Positions 42,532 to 50,670 of a stretch of 64,000 bases of DNA are shown here, one piece after another (the stretch's first letter is position 1; each line of letters opens with the position of its first letter). The DNA comes from Anaerolineaceae bacterium. GTDB taxonomy: Bacteria; Chloroflexota; Anaerolineae; Aggregatilineales; Phototrophicaceae. The DNA is taken from positions 744,001 to 808,000 of the forward strand of contig NZXX01000002.1 in NCBI GenBank assembly GCA_002702065.1, in the 5' to 3' direction. The notes under the pieces were generated by a model. It saw only the letters and a program-made list of their open reading frames with translations. It did no database searches and was not told where the DNA came from. The position numbers were made by a program, and so were the translations under genes.

Positions 42532-42700
42532 GCTGATTTGTTGTCCTGCCCAAAGCAGGCGAACAAAACAACTTTCACCCGTAGGGCGCTAACCCGATGG
42601 CATGAGCGCAGCGGCACAAGCCAGAGCCAGTCGGGTTTAAGCGAAGTCCAATGGACTTTGAAAGTGGTCGCGCCTGCTAGCATGGTCAACATAAATCAGC
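42532..42700 (-). ncRNA. Three-way-junction RNA element, copy 1 (ssb leader)
   Basis: Outer stem GCTGATTT 42532/AAATCAGC 42693, then GCAGGCG 42555/CGCCTGC 42671 and ACTTTCA 42571/TGAAAGT 42659. The junction holds a hairpin AAGTCC 42644/GGACTT 42653 and a longer arm AACCCGA 42591/TCGGGTT 42631. The arm loop (TGAGCGCAGCGGCAC on +, 42603-42617) and the strand CACCCGTAGGGCG (42576-42588) are shared base for base with the copy at 58.3 kb, while the stems differ and stay paired. Assigned to the minus strand because both copies precede leftward genes. Setting and shape recall the radC RNA motif. Confidence 0.75.
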
Positions 42701-43103
42701 GGTTTATGGGGTTGAGGAACACGAGAGATGAGCGCCACCGCAGAGAGGGAAAAGCTGGGCACAGCGATCAGCAGAACACCGGATTGGGAGCGCATACCAC
42801 GCACACAGCGTCAGACAGAATGAAGGAGCTGGTGGTTACTCGACTGGCAGTCAGCACAATAGGCAATAGAGCAACCGCAATGTGTGAATGGTTGCAGGGG
42901 CATCGGGAAGTGACAAAAGCGTGGAAGGGCAGATCAGAATGACATGGTTGCATCTGTGATGGATGATGTGGCAGCCCAGTTCGACATGGATGTGAAACCC
43001 GCCATACTGGAGCCGCAGGTGAAGCAAGATACCACGAGACAGCCACTCAGCTCGCCGTAACAATCCCTGCAGGGACGTAGGTATTGCTACCTGATGGGCA
43101 ATC
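42701..43103. other. Gene-free region upstream of the ssb leader
   Basis: No credible gene on either strand. Small hairpins such as CAACC/GGTTG near 42880 and the palindrome TCCCTGCAGGGA near 43068 occur. It probably carries the ssb promoter and the 3' end of the 43.1 kb gene's transcript. Confidence 0.4.
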
Positions 43104-43721
43104 TCACCGGCGATCCTGCTCGGTGGGGAAGTAGGTTGTGGAGAAATTGAACAGTTCCGGGTGCCCACTGTGGCGCACACCTTCATACAATGCACCTGAG
43201 ATGCGTCGCTGACCGGATTGCAACTTCTCGCGGATGTAGGACAGGTTGCCGTGCATGAGCAGTTGCACCGCCCCCTGCACCAGGTAGTAAGATGCGGCGA
43301 GCAGGTCATACGCCATGCGTCCCCGCCAGCCGTGTATGCCATTGGCGCAGGACACTGCCGCTTTGAGTGTGTCTGACGCTGCATAGGCTTTCAGCAGGGC
43401 TTTCGCCGTCAGTTCGAACTCCTCGGCCCGTGTATCCTGCGGCTGCTGGTAGATCAGCAGGTAGTTGTAAATGGTGTCAATAGTTGGGATGCTGACGGCA
43501 TTCTGTCCGCAGAAGGTTGCCAATTTGAGCCAGGCATCCGCATAGTGGCTGTGCCCATTCAAACTGAGTGCCGCATTCGTGACTTCGTTCATCACATCGG
43601 AGACACGAATGGACTCGCGTTCAGCACGCAGATCAGCGGCGATGCGGTCAGCGATGGCGCTGTACTGCTGGTTGTCGAACAGGCGGTTGTAGCGGTTGAG
43701 GGCGGTAGTTTCGGTGGTCAT
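43104..43721 (-). CDS. Unknown protein, PRTRC region
   Basis: 205 residues, helical (NRYNRLFDNQQYSAIADRIA; DAWLKLATFCGQNAVSIPTI), with AAGGAACCC before the ATG. No motif recognised. First small gene after the DndC-like and unknown genes in the leftward direction. AT content like the backbone, so it belongs to the ICE core rather than the cargo. Confidence 0.6.
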   Translation of the reverse strand: MTTETTALNRYNRLFDNQQYSAIADRIAADLRAERESIRVSDVMNEVTNAALSLNGHSHYADAWLKLATFCGQNAVSIPTIDTIYNYLLIYQQPQDTRAEEFELTAKALLKAYAASDTLKAAVSCANGIHGWRGRMAYDLLAASYYLVQGAVQLLMHGNLSYIREKLQSGQRRISGALYEGVRHSGHPELFNFSTTYFPTEQDRR

Positions 43722-43737
43722 GTGGGTTCCTTTCAGG

Positions 43738-44184
43738 TTAATTCAGACTGGGGGAATGGGTGCTGGTAGCGACAAGACTGCGGACGAAGCCAAGCGTATA
43801 CGGGCTGTACGGCGCGGAGTCAATGTGGGATATGAGACTGTGCCACGCCTGACGAAGACGCAGGTAGAGGCGGTGCTGTTCATCGTCATACGGCAACACC
43901 CATGTGCCGTTGGGAATCAGGGCTGAAACGCGGGCATTGCCCTTGCGTTCAAAGCGAACCGGCAGCTCGAAGGGCACGTCTCGAAGGGGCTTCCAGCCGA
44001 CAAGACGCGCACGCGGGAAGTCGCGCTGTTCGGATGGCACATTCCACGCGGCGCAGATCACACCATCGGGATGCAGCGCCAGATGCAGGCGGCTGACCTG
44101 CAAGCCGCAGGATGTGCCTGTGAACGGCTCACGGGTGACTTTCACCAGCAGAACAGGCTGCCAGTCCAAAGTGGAATTGAGCAT
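43738..44184 (-). CDS. Unknown protein, PRTRC region
   Basis: 148 residues with AAGGAG before the ATG. The protein is beta-rich (WQPVLLVKVTREPFTGTSCG; LHLALHPDGVICAAWNVPS). No family recognised. It ends 16 bases before the next gene on the same strand, so probably co-transcribed. Confidence 0.58.
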   Translation of the reverse strand: MLNSTLDWQPVLLVKVTREPFTGTSCGLQVSRLHLALHPDGVICAAWNVPSEQRDFPRARLVGWKPLRDVPFELPVRFERKGNARVSALIPNGTWVLPYDDEQHRLYLRLRQAWHSLISHIDSAPYSPYTLGFVRSLVATSTHSPSLN

Positions 44185-44251
44185 AAGCTTCTCCTTGGTG
44201 TCGGACAGGGGCGTAATGATTTGTCGTATAGGGTCGTACGGGGGATGGGTA

Positions 44252-45124
44252 TTACGGGTAAAACCAGCGTGTCTTACCGGTTTTACGCTGATGTTCGCGT
44301 ACTGCGTCGAGCGTTTCCTGCGGGAGGATTTCTGGCCTGAGGCTGCTCAACCAGAAGTCCTTGCGAAAGCTGTAGCCCGTCACCGCCTCGATGCGGCAGT
44401 ATTCGCGGTAGGTGTCGGGGTTGTGAACTGCGCCATTGATAAGGTCGTTCAGGCTCGCCAGCACACACAAGGCGCAGGACAGCCGTTGATTGGAGCATTC
44501 CAGCCGGTAGGCAGGGTGAGCGATGTCCCCGTGGTGCTGGAGACAGTCCCATACATCTGCCTCTGTCCAATCATGAATCGGCAGCCAGTCATACACAAAA
44601 CGCCCCTTAGTTGGGGCGTTGGCATCGGTTCGGAGCGTGAATGTTTGTCGTCGGGCACGGTTGTAGCTTTCCTCAGCACGTAAGCCCATCGCGCAGATTA
44701 CATTGCCGGTAGGGAAGTGGTTTCTTAACCAGCGATTGATCGGGGAGCGTTTCAAATCCGCCGTGCAATACCGCATTTTGGCAGAAGGCCAGCATGGACG
44801 CGACGGATCCTTGTAGTAACGCTGCCAGATGCGGTCGATCAGGTCGCCATGCTGCCAGCGCACGACATGCAGCGGCACGCCTTTGCGTTGAGCGAGATTC
44901 TCAACGTATTCCGGCGTCTGATGCCATTCGACCCGCGCACCGAGGTCCGCGTGGATCATCACGACATCCCCCGGCCAGCCTTCGGACTGACGTATGTCGA
45001 GTAAGTGGTGGGACATGGCATCACTATCCTTGCCGCCTGAGACGGAGAGCACGAGCGCCGCGCCGTTGCGGAGCAGGCTGAGTGGATCGGGATCATCGAC
45101 AGGAAACAGGGGGAGTTGGCGCAT
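44252..45124 (-). CDS. PAPS-reductase/DndC-like PP-loop protein
   Basis: 290 residues from ATG 45124 (AAGGAG five bases upstream). The PP-loop SGGKDS is at 29-34 in ALVLSVSGGKDSDAMS. Cysteines in RPCWPSAKMRYCTADLKR and CSNQRLSCALC could bind an iron-sulfur cluster. The family reduces activated sulfate or, as in DndC, activates sulfur for DNA phosphorothioation. No dndBDE genes are seen, so sulfur use on DNA is only a possibility. A terminator lies 33 bases before the start. Confidence 0.78.
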   Translation of the reverse strand: MRQLPLFPVDDPDPLSLLRNGAALVLSVSGGKDSDAMSHHLLDIRQSEGWPGDVVMIHADLGARVEWHQTPEYVENLAQRKGVPLHVVRWQHGDLIDRIWQRYYKDPSRPCWPSAKMRYCTADLKRSPINRWLRNHFPTGNVICAMGLRAEESYNRARRQTFTLRTDANAPTKGRFVYDWLPIHDWTEADVWDCLQHHGDIAHPAYRLECSNQRLSCALCVLASLNDLINGAVHNPDTYREYCRIEAVTGYSFRKDFWLSSLRPEILPQETLDAVREHQRKTGKTRWFYP

Positions 45125-45156
45125 GGTCGCTCCTTTCGAGGGCTGTGTCTGAAAAC

Positions 45157-45180
45157 AAAAAAAGTCCCCGGTGTGGGGGC
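45157..45180 (-). terminator. Intrinsic terminator between the 45.2-kb gene and the DndC-like gene
   Basis: Leftward reading: a GCCCCC/GGGGAC stem with a short loop, then seven T. The next start codon is 33 bases further, with no room for an ordinary promoter. Confidence 0.82.
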
Positions 45181-45215
45181 TGGAGGATCGACAGCGCACG
45201 ATGATGTTCGGATAT

Positions 45216-45662
45216 TCACCCACTGAGCAGTTGATTGAGGCGTTCCGCCAATGGGATGAGGCGCTGTCTTTGTGCGTCGCTCTGTTTGAGCACCGCCAAT
45301 AACGTATCCGGTCTGGCGGTGGTGGTCGTCAGCAGATCAAGCATCTGCTCCAGGTGATAGGCCATCTGCAGCGCTTCCGCCGCGACACCCACAAAAAAGC
45401 GCCGAGCGCCGTCGTCATAGTCACTGGTGTAGGACACATCAAAGGTCACGTTAAACTGCTCGGCTAACGGGTTCAACAGTGCCGTGACCTCCGCCTCATC
45501 GCAGTTGCGGCCTTCCCAGGTGCCATACACAGTGTCATCACCGGACTCGACGTACAGCGTCGGCCCAAACGAGTCCGGCGTGAAGAACGCCTCGCGCAGG
45601 CGTTCGCCGGTGGCTGCGTCCGGGACGGACGCGGTGAAGGACAGGTACACATCGTAGCCCAT
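45216..45662 (-). CDS. Unknown PRTRC-region protein
   Basis: 148 residues, with AAGGAG seven bases before the ATG. Starts MGYDVYLSFTASVPDAATGE. Mixed alpha/beta, acidic. No known family. Lies between a terminator and the next unknown gene. Confidence 0.58.
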   Translation of the reverse strand: MGYDVYLSFTASVPDAATGERLREAFFTPDSFGPTLYVESGDDTVYGTWEGRNCDEAEVTALLNPLAEQFNVTFDVSYTSDYDDGARRFFVGVAAEALQMAYHLEQMLDLLTTTTARPDTLLAVLKQSDAQRQRLIPLAERLNQLLSG

Positions 45663-45718
45663 ACGTATTGCTCCTTATGTTGGATTATTTGGTTCATTGG
45701 GTGTTTGGGGCAGCCACA

Positions 45719-46129
45719 TCAATCGGCTTCAGTTGGATCGCCAGGTTTCAGCTCGTTGAGGAAGTCGTCCAGGCCGGGGGCAATCGTTACCGTCACGTCG
45801 AGCAGTTCGTCGAGATGCCACATCTCTGCCTGCCAGATGGCTTCGCGCATGGCCTCGTCCGGTTCGACCACCTCCGCCGGGATGTCCACGTGTTCGGTAT
45901 ACCCTTCGACAGGCACATCGCGCAGATCCGCGAGGTTGTGGAACAGCACCAGGCAGAAGTTGTGCAGGCCACAGCGGTTGTAGGCCACTGCCCGTACCTG
46001 GCTGTCCAGTTGTTCGGCCAGCCGGTTGACTGCCCGAATATAAACGGTGCGGTAGTGTTCGACACCTTCGGGAATGGCTTCGCCGTCGTTGAAACCCCAT
46101 TTACTCTGCATTTCTTCCCAGTAACGCAT
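45719..46129 (-). CDS. Unknown PRTRC-region protein
   Basis: 136 residues, acidic, starting MRYWEEMQSKWGFNDGEAIP, with AAGGAG before the ATG. It follows the ThiF gene by three bases in the same direction. HNLADLRDVPVEGYTEHVDI is a distinctive block. No family recognised. Confidence 0.58.
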   Translation of the reverse strand: MRYWEEMQSKWGFNDGEAIPEGVEHYRTVYIRAVNRLAEQLDSQVRAVAYNRCGLHNFCLVLFHNLADLRDVPVEGYTEHVDIPAEVVEPDEAMREAIWQAEMWHLDELLDVTVTIAPGLDDFLNELKPGDPTEAD

Positions 46130-46132
46130 GGT

Positions 46133-46927
46133 TTAGCTCCTTTCCTGGGTCGCTAAATAGGCGGACAACTCTTCACGACAAATCGGCAGACTGCGAACCA
46201 TCGGCATATCACCCGCCGCGATGTAGGTCAGAAAGGAATGGATCGGCTCGCGGGGCAGCAGTTTGTGGACGTACTGACCGATGACTGCCGCCATAAAATC
46301 GTTGACGAGCAGTGCCTGATCGCCGCGCTCGACGAGTTCGGCGCAGGACAGGTTCTGGTCTGACTGCGGGGCAGCTTCCGGCGCGGGTTGGAGCAGGTCG
46401 GGGAAGAGCAGCCCTTCCTTCGGCAGGTAGGGATACTTGCCGTCTCGCCCATCCAGGAAACGGCCCATCAGATCAGGATCGTCGCAGTTGCCGATACTGA
46501 CCTGCCCGGCGTTGGCGTGGTTGCCTGCCCCGATGAGCACGCCGCTGACCCGGTGGATGGCTTTTCTGGCCTCGTGATTGTCGACGCAGGACACGACCAG
46601 GTTGCCACCGTGGCGGTCAAAATGGCGGACGGGATCAAGGTAATCGGGGATCCAGCGCACGTCCAGCCCCAGCGCCAGGTTGAGCATCCGCCCGACGCAC
46701 TCGGCCTTGTTCATGCCGATCACTGAGGGCGAGAAGAGCTGGCGTCCGACATTCTTCTCCTCCACCATGTCGGGATCGATGAGCACGATTTGGGGGGCGT
46801 GCCGCCGCGCGCGCTGCATGTCATAGGCGATCCGTCCGACGATGCGGGCCACCTGGGCGCCGGTGCCGCCCACGCCGACAATCGTCACCGTTTTGAGGTG
46901 GATATTCGGGTCGAATTCGCCGCTCAT
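46133..46927 (-). CDS. PRTRC-type ThiF family E1-like protein
   Basis: 264 residues. The nucleotide-binding loop VTIVGVGGTGAQVARIV and IDPDMVEEKNVGRQLFSPSV are E1/ThiF features; the zinc Cys pairs of activating enzymes are absent. Its start overlaps the PRTRC-B stop (ATGA). ThiF proteins adenylate C-terminal glycines of ubiquitin-like or sulfur-carrier proteins. In PRTRC clusters they occur with proteins A-F of unknown role, on plasmids. Confidence 0.9.
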   Translation of the reverse strand: MSGEFDPNIHLKTVTIVGVGGTGAQVARIVGRIAYDMQRARRHAPQIVLIDPDMVEEKNVGRQLFSPSVIGMNKAECVGRMLNLALGLDVRWIPDYLDPVRHFDRHGGNLVVSCVDNHEARKAIHRVSGVLIGAGNHANAGQVSIGNCDDPDLMGRFLDGRDGKYPYLPKEGLLFPDLLQPAPEAAPQSDQNLSCAELVERGDQALLVNDFMAAVIGQYVHKLLPREPIHSFLTYIAAGDMPMVRSLPICREELSAYLATQERS

Positions 46928-47628
46928 GAGGCATCTCCTAACACCTGCGCCAGGGTCTTTTTGGCAGGGATCAGGTCGGCAGTCGGGTAGCGTTTCGCCC
47001 CCTTCGCCTCCAGTTCGATGAGCTTCTGCCGGATGTCGTGGGGATGGCTTCTGGATTTTCCGTTACAGGCGTGATCGCCAAAGGGTGAACCGAGCAGCAT
47101 CGACCAGTCTTCGGCCAGCGATGTGCCCGCCAGCGCCTCGTCCGACACCCGCTGCACCGATCCCCAGCAGATACTGCCGCCATTGAAGACGTTAGGCAAT
47201 GGTGCATGGAACAGCGCCACTTCCAGTGACGTAGGACGGCGCTTCACAGCGTAGACAGCATAAGATGGGTTGCGATCTTCGCTGGTGGTGCGGATCATGA
47301 GCAGACCCGGCAGCGACACGCGCAGCGCAGTTTCCGTTCCGTCGAGGTACACGCCGGACTTCTGGGCTTTACGGTATTCAATGACGGTTTTCTTCACGCC
47401 TTCGCTGCGCACCAGCAGCGTATCGCCGGAGAGCAAGCCGGTGTCGAAGGTCACTTTAGCGGCCAGCGCCACCGCGACTTGAGCCGGGTCTACGGAATAT
47501 TCGGTGACGGCATCGCCTTCGCGCTTGCGCATCAGCACACCGTATGAATAGAAATCAAGCGACAGGCTCGGCTGCTCGTTCAGGGCCGTCTGTAAAACAC
47601 GGCCATGCCAGTCGGATGCGGGGTTCAT
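46924..47628 (-). CDS. PRTRC system protein B-like
   Basis: 234 residues from ATG 47628 (AGGAAAA upstream). LFHAPLPNVFNGGSICWGSV and LLGSPFGDHACNGKSRSHPH are the diagnostic blocks of PRTRC protein B. Its start lies 74 bases inside the end of the upstream PRTRC-F gene. Function unknown in all members. Confidence 0.9.
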   Translation of the reverse strand: MNPASDWHGRVLQTALNEQPSLSLDFYSYGVLMRKREGDAVTEYSVDPAQVAVALAAKVTFDTGLLSGDTLLVRSEGVKKTVIEYRKAQKSGVYLDGTETALRVSLPGLLMIRTTSEDRNPSYAVYAVKRRPTSLEVALFHAPLPNVFNGGSICWGSVQRVSDEALAGTSLAEDWSMLLGSPFGDHACNGKSRSHPHDIRQKLIELEAKGAKRYPTADLIPAKKTLAQVLGDAS

Positions 47629-48442
47629 CAGATTTTCCTTTCGATTTTTCAATGGCTTTGTAGATACGTTGGACATTGCGCTGCAGCGCTCGCAGCAGGT
47701 CAGGCTGGCTGGTGAGGAATGCCAGTCCTGCCAGCGCATTGCCGAGGATGCCGTCGGCCTCTTCGATGATGTCGATGGCAAAGGCGAAATCATCCTTGTC
47801 CCACGACAGCGGCTGAAATTCGCACATGGTTTCATAGTCGTAGTCGATGGTGCTGTTACCTGAACACGAGAACAGCCACTGCATCAGCCAGGCGACTTGC
47901 TTGTAGCGTTCATCGTCCTGTGCCTCCAGACTGGCGGCGATGAGCCGTCCCGCCGTGTAGATACACTCCGGCACGGTGATGTGATAGGGGTTGGCTTCGG
48001 GCGAGACACCGAAGCATTCCAGAACGGGAAGCGTGTCAGGATGCGCGGTATAGAAGTCGGGGTCGTCCAGCACCACGCCATAGGCGGGCAGCGGGATGCC
48101 AAAGCCAATCCATTGCAGGTCATCCAGCGGGATGCCGCGCTCGGAGATCGCGCCGCAGATGAGGTGGTCGAGGTCGGCGTAGGACGCGCCTTGCCGCAGG
48201 TGATCGACGGCCTGCATGTAGATGTCAGGGAAAGCGGTGCGGGTCACCCGCAGGGCGATGGCGAGGGAGCCGTCTTCGTCCTGGGGCATGTCCCACTCGT
48301 CGTCGGCCTCCTGCCATAAGGGGTCGAGCCAGGTGACAGCGTTTGCCAGGCAGAGTAACGGGTCGTCCCGCAGGCCAACGCCAAGCAGCGTATAGGTTTG
48401 CAGCAAGTCGTTCATCCCAGAGGGATTTCCTGCGGTCATCAT
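47555..48442 (-). CDS. PRTRC system protein F-like
   Basis: 295 residues from ATG 48442, overlapping the previous stop (ATGATGA). A start at 48415 is possible. IGFGIPLPAYGVVLDDPDFY and QWLFSCSGNSTIDYDYETMC resemble PRTRC protein F. Acidic and globular. It overlaps PRTRC B downstream, so translational coupling is likely. Confidence 0.82.
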   Translation of the reverse strand: MMTAGNPSGMNDLLQTYTLLGVGLRDDPLLCLANAVTWLDPLWQEADDEWDMPQDEDGSLAIALRVTRTAFPDIYMQAVDHLRQGASYADLDHLICGAISERGIPLDDLQWIGFGIPLPAYGVVLDDPDFYTAHPDTLPVLECFGVSPEANPYHITVPECIYTAGRLIAASLEAQDDERYKQVAWLMQWLFSCSGNSTIDYDYETMCEFQPLSWDKDDFAFAIDIIEEADGILGNALAGLAFLTSQPDLLRALQRNVQRIYKAIEKSKGKSDEPRIRLAWPCFTDGPERAAEPVA

Positions 48443-48699
48443 AGGCCAAACTCCAAACATGTAAGGGTCGTCAGTGGGATCGGCGCCAGGTGGCTCAACC
48501 GCCTGGCAGCACCCGTGCAGCGCCCGGTGTAGTCCACGATCTCGGAGACCGCTTCCTTGAGCGTCTCACGTGGCAGATCGGTGGGATACAGACCGGGCTG
48601 GGGACACGCCTTGAGCAGGCGCATCCCCAGCAGGTCAACCGGCGCGGTGGCCGCCAGGCAGTCCCGCAGACTTTTGACGGTCATGCCTGAATTGAACAT
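48439..48699 (-). CDS. Small unknown protein of the PRTRC cluster
   Basis: 86 residues starting MFNSGMTVKSLRDCLAATAP. Contains several cysteines (KACPQPG, YTGRCTG). Overlaps the PRTRC-F start by four bases and follows PRTRC-C closely. It may be a cluster-specific member; no family recognised. A start at 48684 is also possible. Confidence 0.6.
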   Translation of the reverse strand: MFNSGMTVKSLRDCLAATAPVDLLGMRLLKACPQPGLYPTDLPRETLKEAVSEIVDYTGRCTGAARRLSHLAPIPLTTLTCLEFGL

Positions 48700-48710
48700 G
48701 GTGACTGCGC

Positions 48711-48926
48711 CTAACCCTTGCGACCGGGTTGAGCCAACCACTCGACGACCTGCGTGCCGTCGTCCAGGGTACGCTCACGGACGGTGGCATGAGCAACTTC
48801 GGGGTAGGTGCGCTTCAGGATGTCCTTCACCTCGTCGAGCGTTTTGCCTGCGAGGGAGTCGTCCTCCACGATGGTGGTGGCGCCAATCTTGAAAATACGG
48901 GGTTGGGGGTTATTCTGTTCGGTCAT
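48711..48926 (-). CDS. PRTRC system protein C-like
   Basis: 71 residues. RIFKIGATTIVEDDSLAGKT and LKRTYPEVAHATVRERTLDD match the small PRTRC protein C, which has a ubiquitin-like beta-grasp flavour. It ends in GRKG, not a diglycine, so it is not an obvious substrate of the ThiF protein, though processing cannot be excluded. Confidence 0.85.
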   Translation of the reverse strand: MTEQNNPQPRIFKIGATTIVEDDSLAGKTLDEVKDILKRTYPEVAHATVRERTLDDGTQVVEWLAQPGRKG

Positions 48927-48972
48927 GAGATTTTTCCTTTGCTTGAGATGCGATCGGTAACACTGGGCGAGG

Positions 48973-49725
48973 TTAACTCAGGGAGATGGGATCGGACTCG
49001 TCATCGGGGCGCTGACCATTGCGGCTGGCGGCCACCCCTTCGAGTGCGGCGGGATTCACCGGTGGCAGGCCGTCGGCTTCGCTCTCTGTCGTCTGCGCTG
49101 CGATGCCTTCAGGAGCAGCTTCCCCGGCACTTGCCGCGGCATCTGCTGCTGTACCGATCTGCACAAAGTCATCCAGGGTGAACAGGCTCAGATCCTTGTC
49201 GGTCAGGTACTTCATGCGCTTTTCCACGGCATACACATCGTCGATGCGGATGGGACTATCGCCATCCCACAGCTTGCCGTCGATGAGTTTACCGGCAATC
49301 AGCGCCGCCTGACGGTAAGCCGCAGCATCGGCCTCGCCACCGACGATCTTGAGGTGGCTGATTTTGATGGCTTTCGTGCCCTTCTTGAGCGGGATGTCGA
49401 TGGTCGGTTCTTCATCGACGTCATCCCCGGAAGGTTTCTGAGCGGCTTTCGCTTTGGCCTTGGGCGTGGACTTCGGCTTGTCCTCCGGCAGATCGGGGAT
49501 GATGGGTGGATGGTCTTCAATGACACCCAGTGCGTCGTGCGCTTCGCGGATGGCAACGATGAGGTCGGCCATCTGCCCGTTGTAGTGGAACTGGCGCAGG
49601 TGGGCCAGCGCCCCGCGCTGAATCAGCAGGGTGGCGGTTGCCCGTTCCGGGGCGATGCCGCCGCCTTCTGGGGTGGGCAATGTCAGCGTGAGGATGGTCG
49701 GGGGTGTTTCCTTATGTTTGGTCAT
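48973..49725 (-). CDS. PRTRC system protein E-like
   Basis: 250 residues. An N-terminal beta-rich segment (TLTLPTPEGGGIAPERATATLL), then a Pro/Lys/Ala-rich linker and a second domain (ISHLKIVGGEADAAAYRQAA). Position and layout fit PRTRC protein E; sequence evidence alone is weaker than for B and C. AAAGGA precedes the ATG. Confidence 0.62.
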   Translation of the reverse strand: MTKHKETPPTILTLTLPTPEGGGIAPERATATLLIQRGALAHLRQFHYNGQMADLIVAIREAHDALGVIEDHPPIIPDLPEDKPKSTPKAKAKAAQKPSGDDVDEEPTIDIPLKKGTKAIKISHLKIVGGEADAAAYRQAALIAGKLIDGKLWDGDSPIRIDDVYAVEKRMKYLTDKDLSLFTLDDFVQIGTAADAAASAGEAAPEGIAAQTTESEADGLPPVNPAALEGVAASRNGQRPDDESDPISLS

Positions 49726-49740
49726 GCTGTGTCCTTTCTT

Positions 49741-50670
49741 TTATACAAAAAGCCCATCGTAATCGGCGGGCTGGATACCCAATGTGTGGCAGATGTCCTT
49801 GAGCAGGATCGAGCCGCATCGGAAGCAATTCCCGTAGCCGCTGCGGATGTTGAAGCCGAAGGAGTGATGGACATCCCCATGCTGGTGCTGTGCAGGATGC
49901 AGGCAGGGGCCGCTGAGCCAATCGCCTTGCTGGATATAGCCCAGACGGGTAAGGTGGTCGCTCACAACCCGCAGGACATCCGGGTTGATCGTGTGGTTTG
50001 ATGAACGATGGTTTGCCCGACGACGGGGCGGGGCAGGGGGTGGTTTTACGATAGGATGCGGCAGGTGATGAGTGAAGGCTTCCAACGGATAGCAGCAGGG
50101 GTTGAGTTCGACGATCCGACATAGGGCGTTATCGCGCCCAGCTTTGGTGTTCTGGGAGCCGACTAAGCGTAAACTCTGAACGGGGCTGAGGGGATCGCTA
50201 TTGGATGTGCATTGAAGCCCTCGGAGTATCTGCCGCGCCAGTCCCATGTCGGACAGCGGCTCGTCCAGCCACCAGTAGGCATGAAACCCACCGCCGGTAA
50301 ACGTGATGCAGGAGGGCGTCGGACACAGATCGCGCAGCCGCGCCAGCGCGTCGGACATGGGATCGTCGAGATCGACGAAGACGGCAGGCAGCGCCAGCAG
50401 GTCGCTTTCACCGCCGCGCCGGTAGCGCGTCAATCCACGCCGCCGCAGTCCGACGGCAACGAACGCGCCCCAACCGAGCCGGTTGGCTGCCAACAGTTTC
50501 CCCAGCGCGTCAACCAGCAAATCGGGTCGATTGAGTGGGATGTGACGCGAAGGGGTGCGATGCTGTCCATCCGGATGGATGGCGGTTAGCGTCAGACAGG
50601 CGCTGTGCTGGTAGGCTCCGCAGCGTGCCAGCAGCGCGGCGAGGAAGGCGCTCGTGTCCGACGGGATCAG
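49741..50670 (-). CDS. AEP-type primase with zinc-finger tail
   Basis: About 309 residues. The catalytic segment AVFVDLDDPMS, then ITFTGGGFHAYWWLDEP and LVGSQNTKAGRDNA, follow the D-x-D/H/N-x-K pattern of archaeo-eukaryotic primases found in plasmid RepB/primase proteins. A C-terminal CHC2-like cluster (GPCLHPAQHQHGD ... NCFRCG) is present. Coding character extends past the TTG at 50520 to 50670, where the only candidate start is CTG overlapping the upstream stop (CTGA). It would lay primers on the transferred strand. Confidence 0.78.
   Translation of the reverse strand: MIPSDTSAFLAALLARCGAYQHSACLTLTAIHPDGQHRTPSRHIPLNRPDLLVDALGKLLAANRLGWGAFVAVGLRRRGLTRYRRGGESDLLALPAVFVDLDDPMSDALARLRDLCPTPSCITFTGGGFHAYWWLDEPLSDMGLARQILRGLQCTSNSDPLSPVQSLRLVGSQNTKAGRDNALCRIVELNPCCYPLEAFTHHLPHPIVKPPPAPPRRRANHRSSNHTINPDVLRVVSDHLTRLGYIQQGDWLSGPCLHPAQHQHGDVHHSFGFNIRSGYGNCFRCGSILLKDICHTLGIQPADYDGLFV

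Noticed and set aside
42538-42942. 134-codon + strand ORF
   Set aside because: Crosses the three-way-junction RNA; composition not protein-like.
44258-44290. GTAAAACC/GGTTTTAC inverted repeat as a terminator
   Set aside because: Lies within the C-terminal codons of the DndC-like gene and has no T-run on the coding strand.
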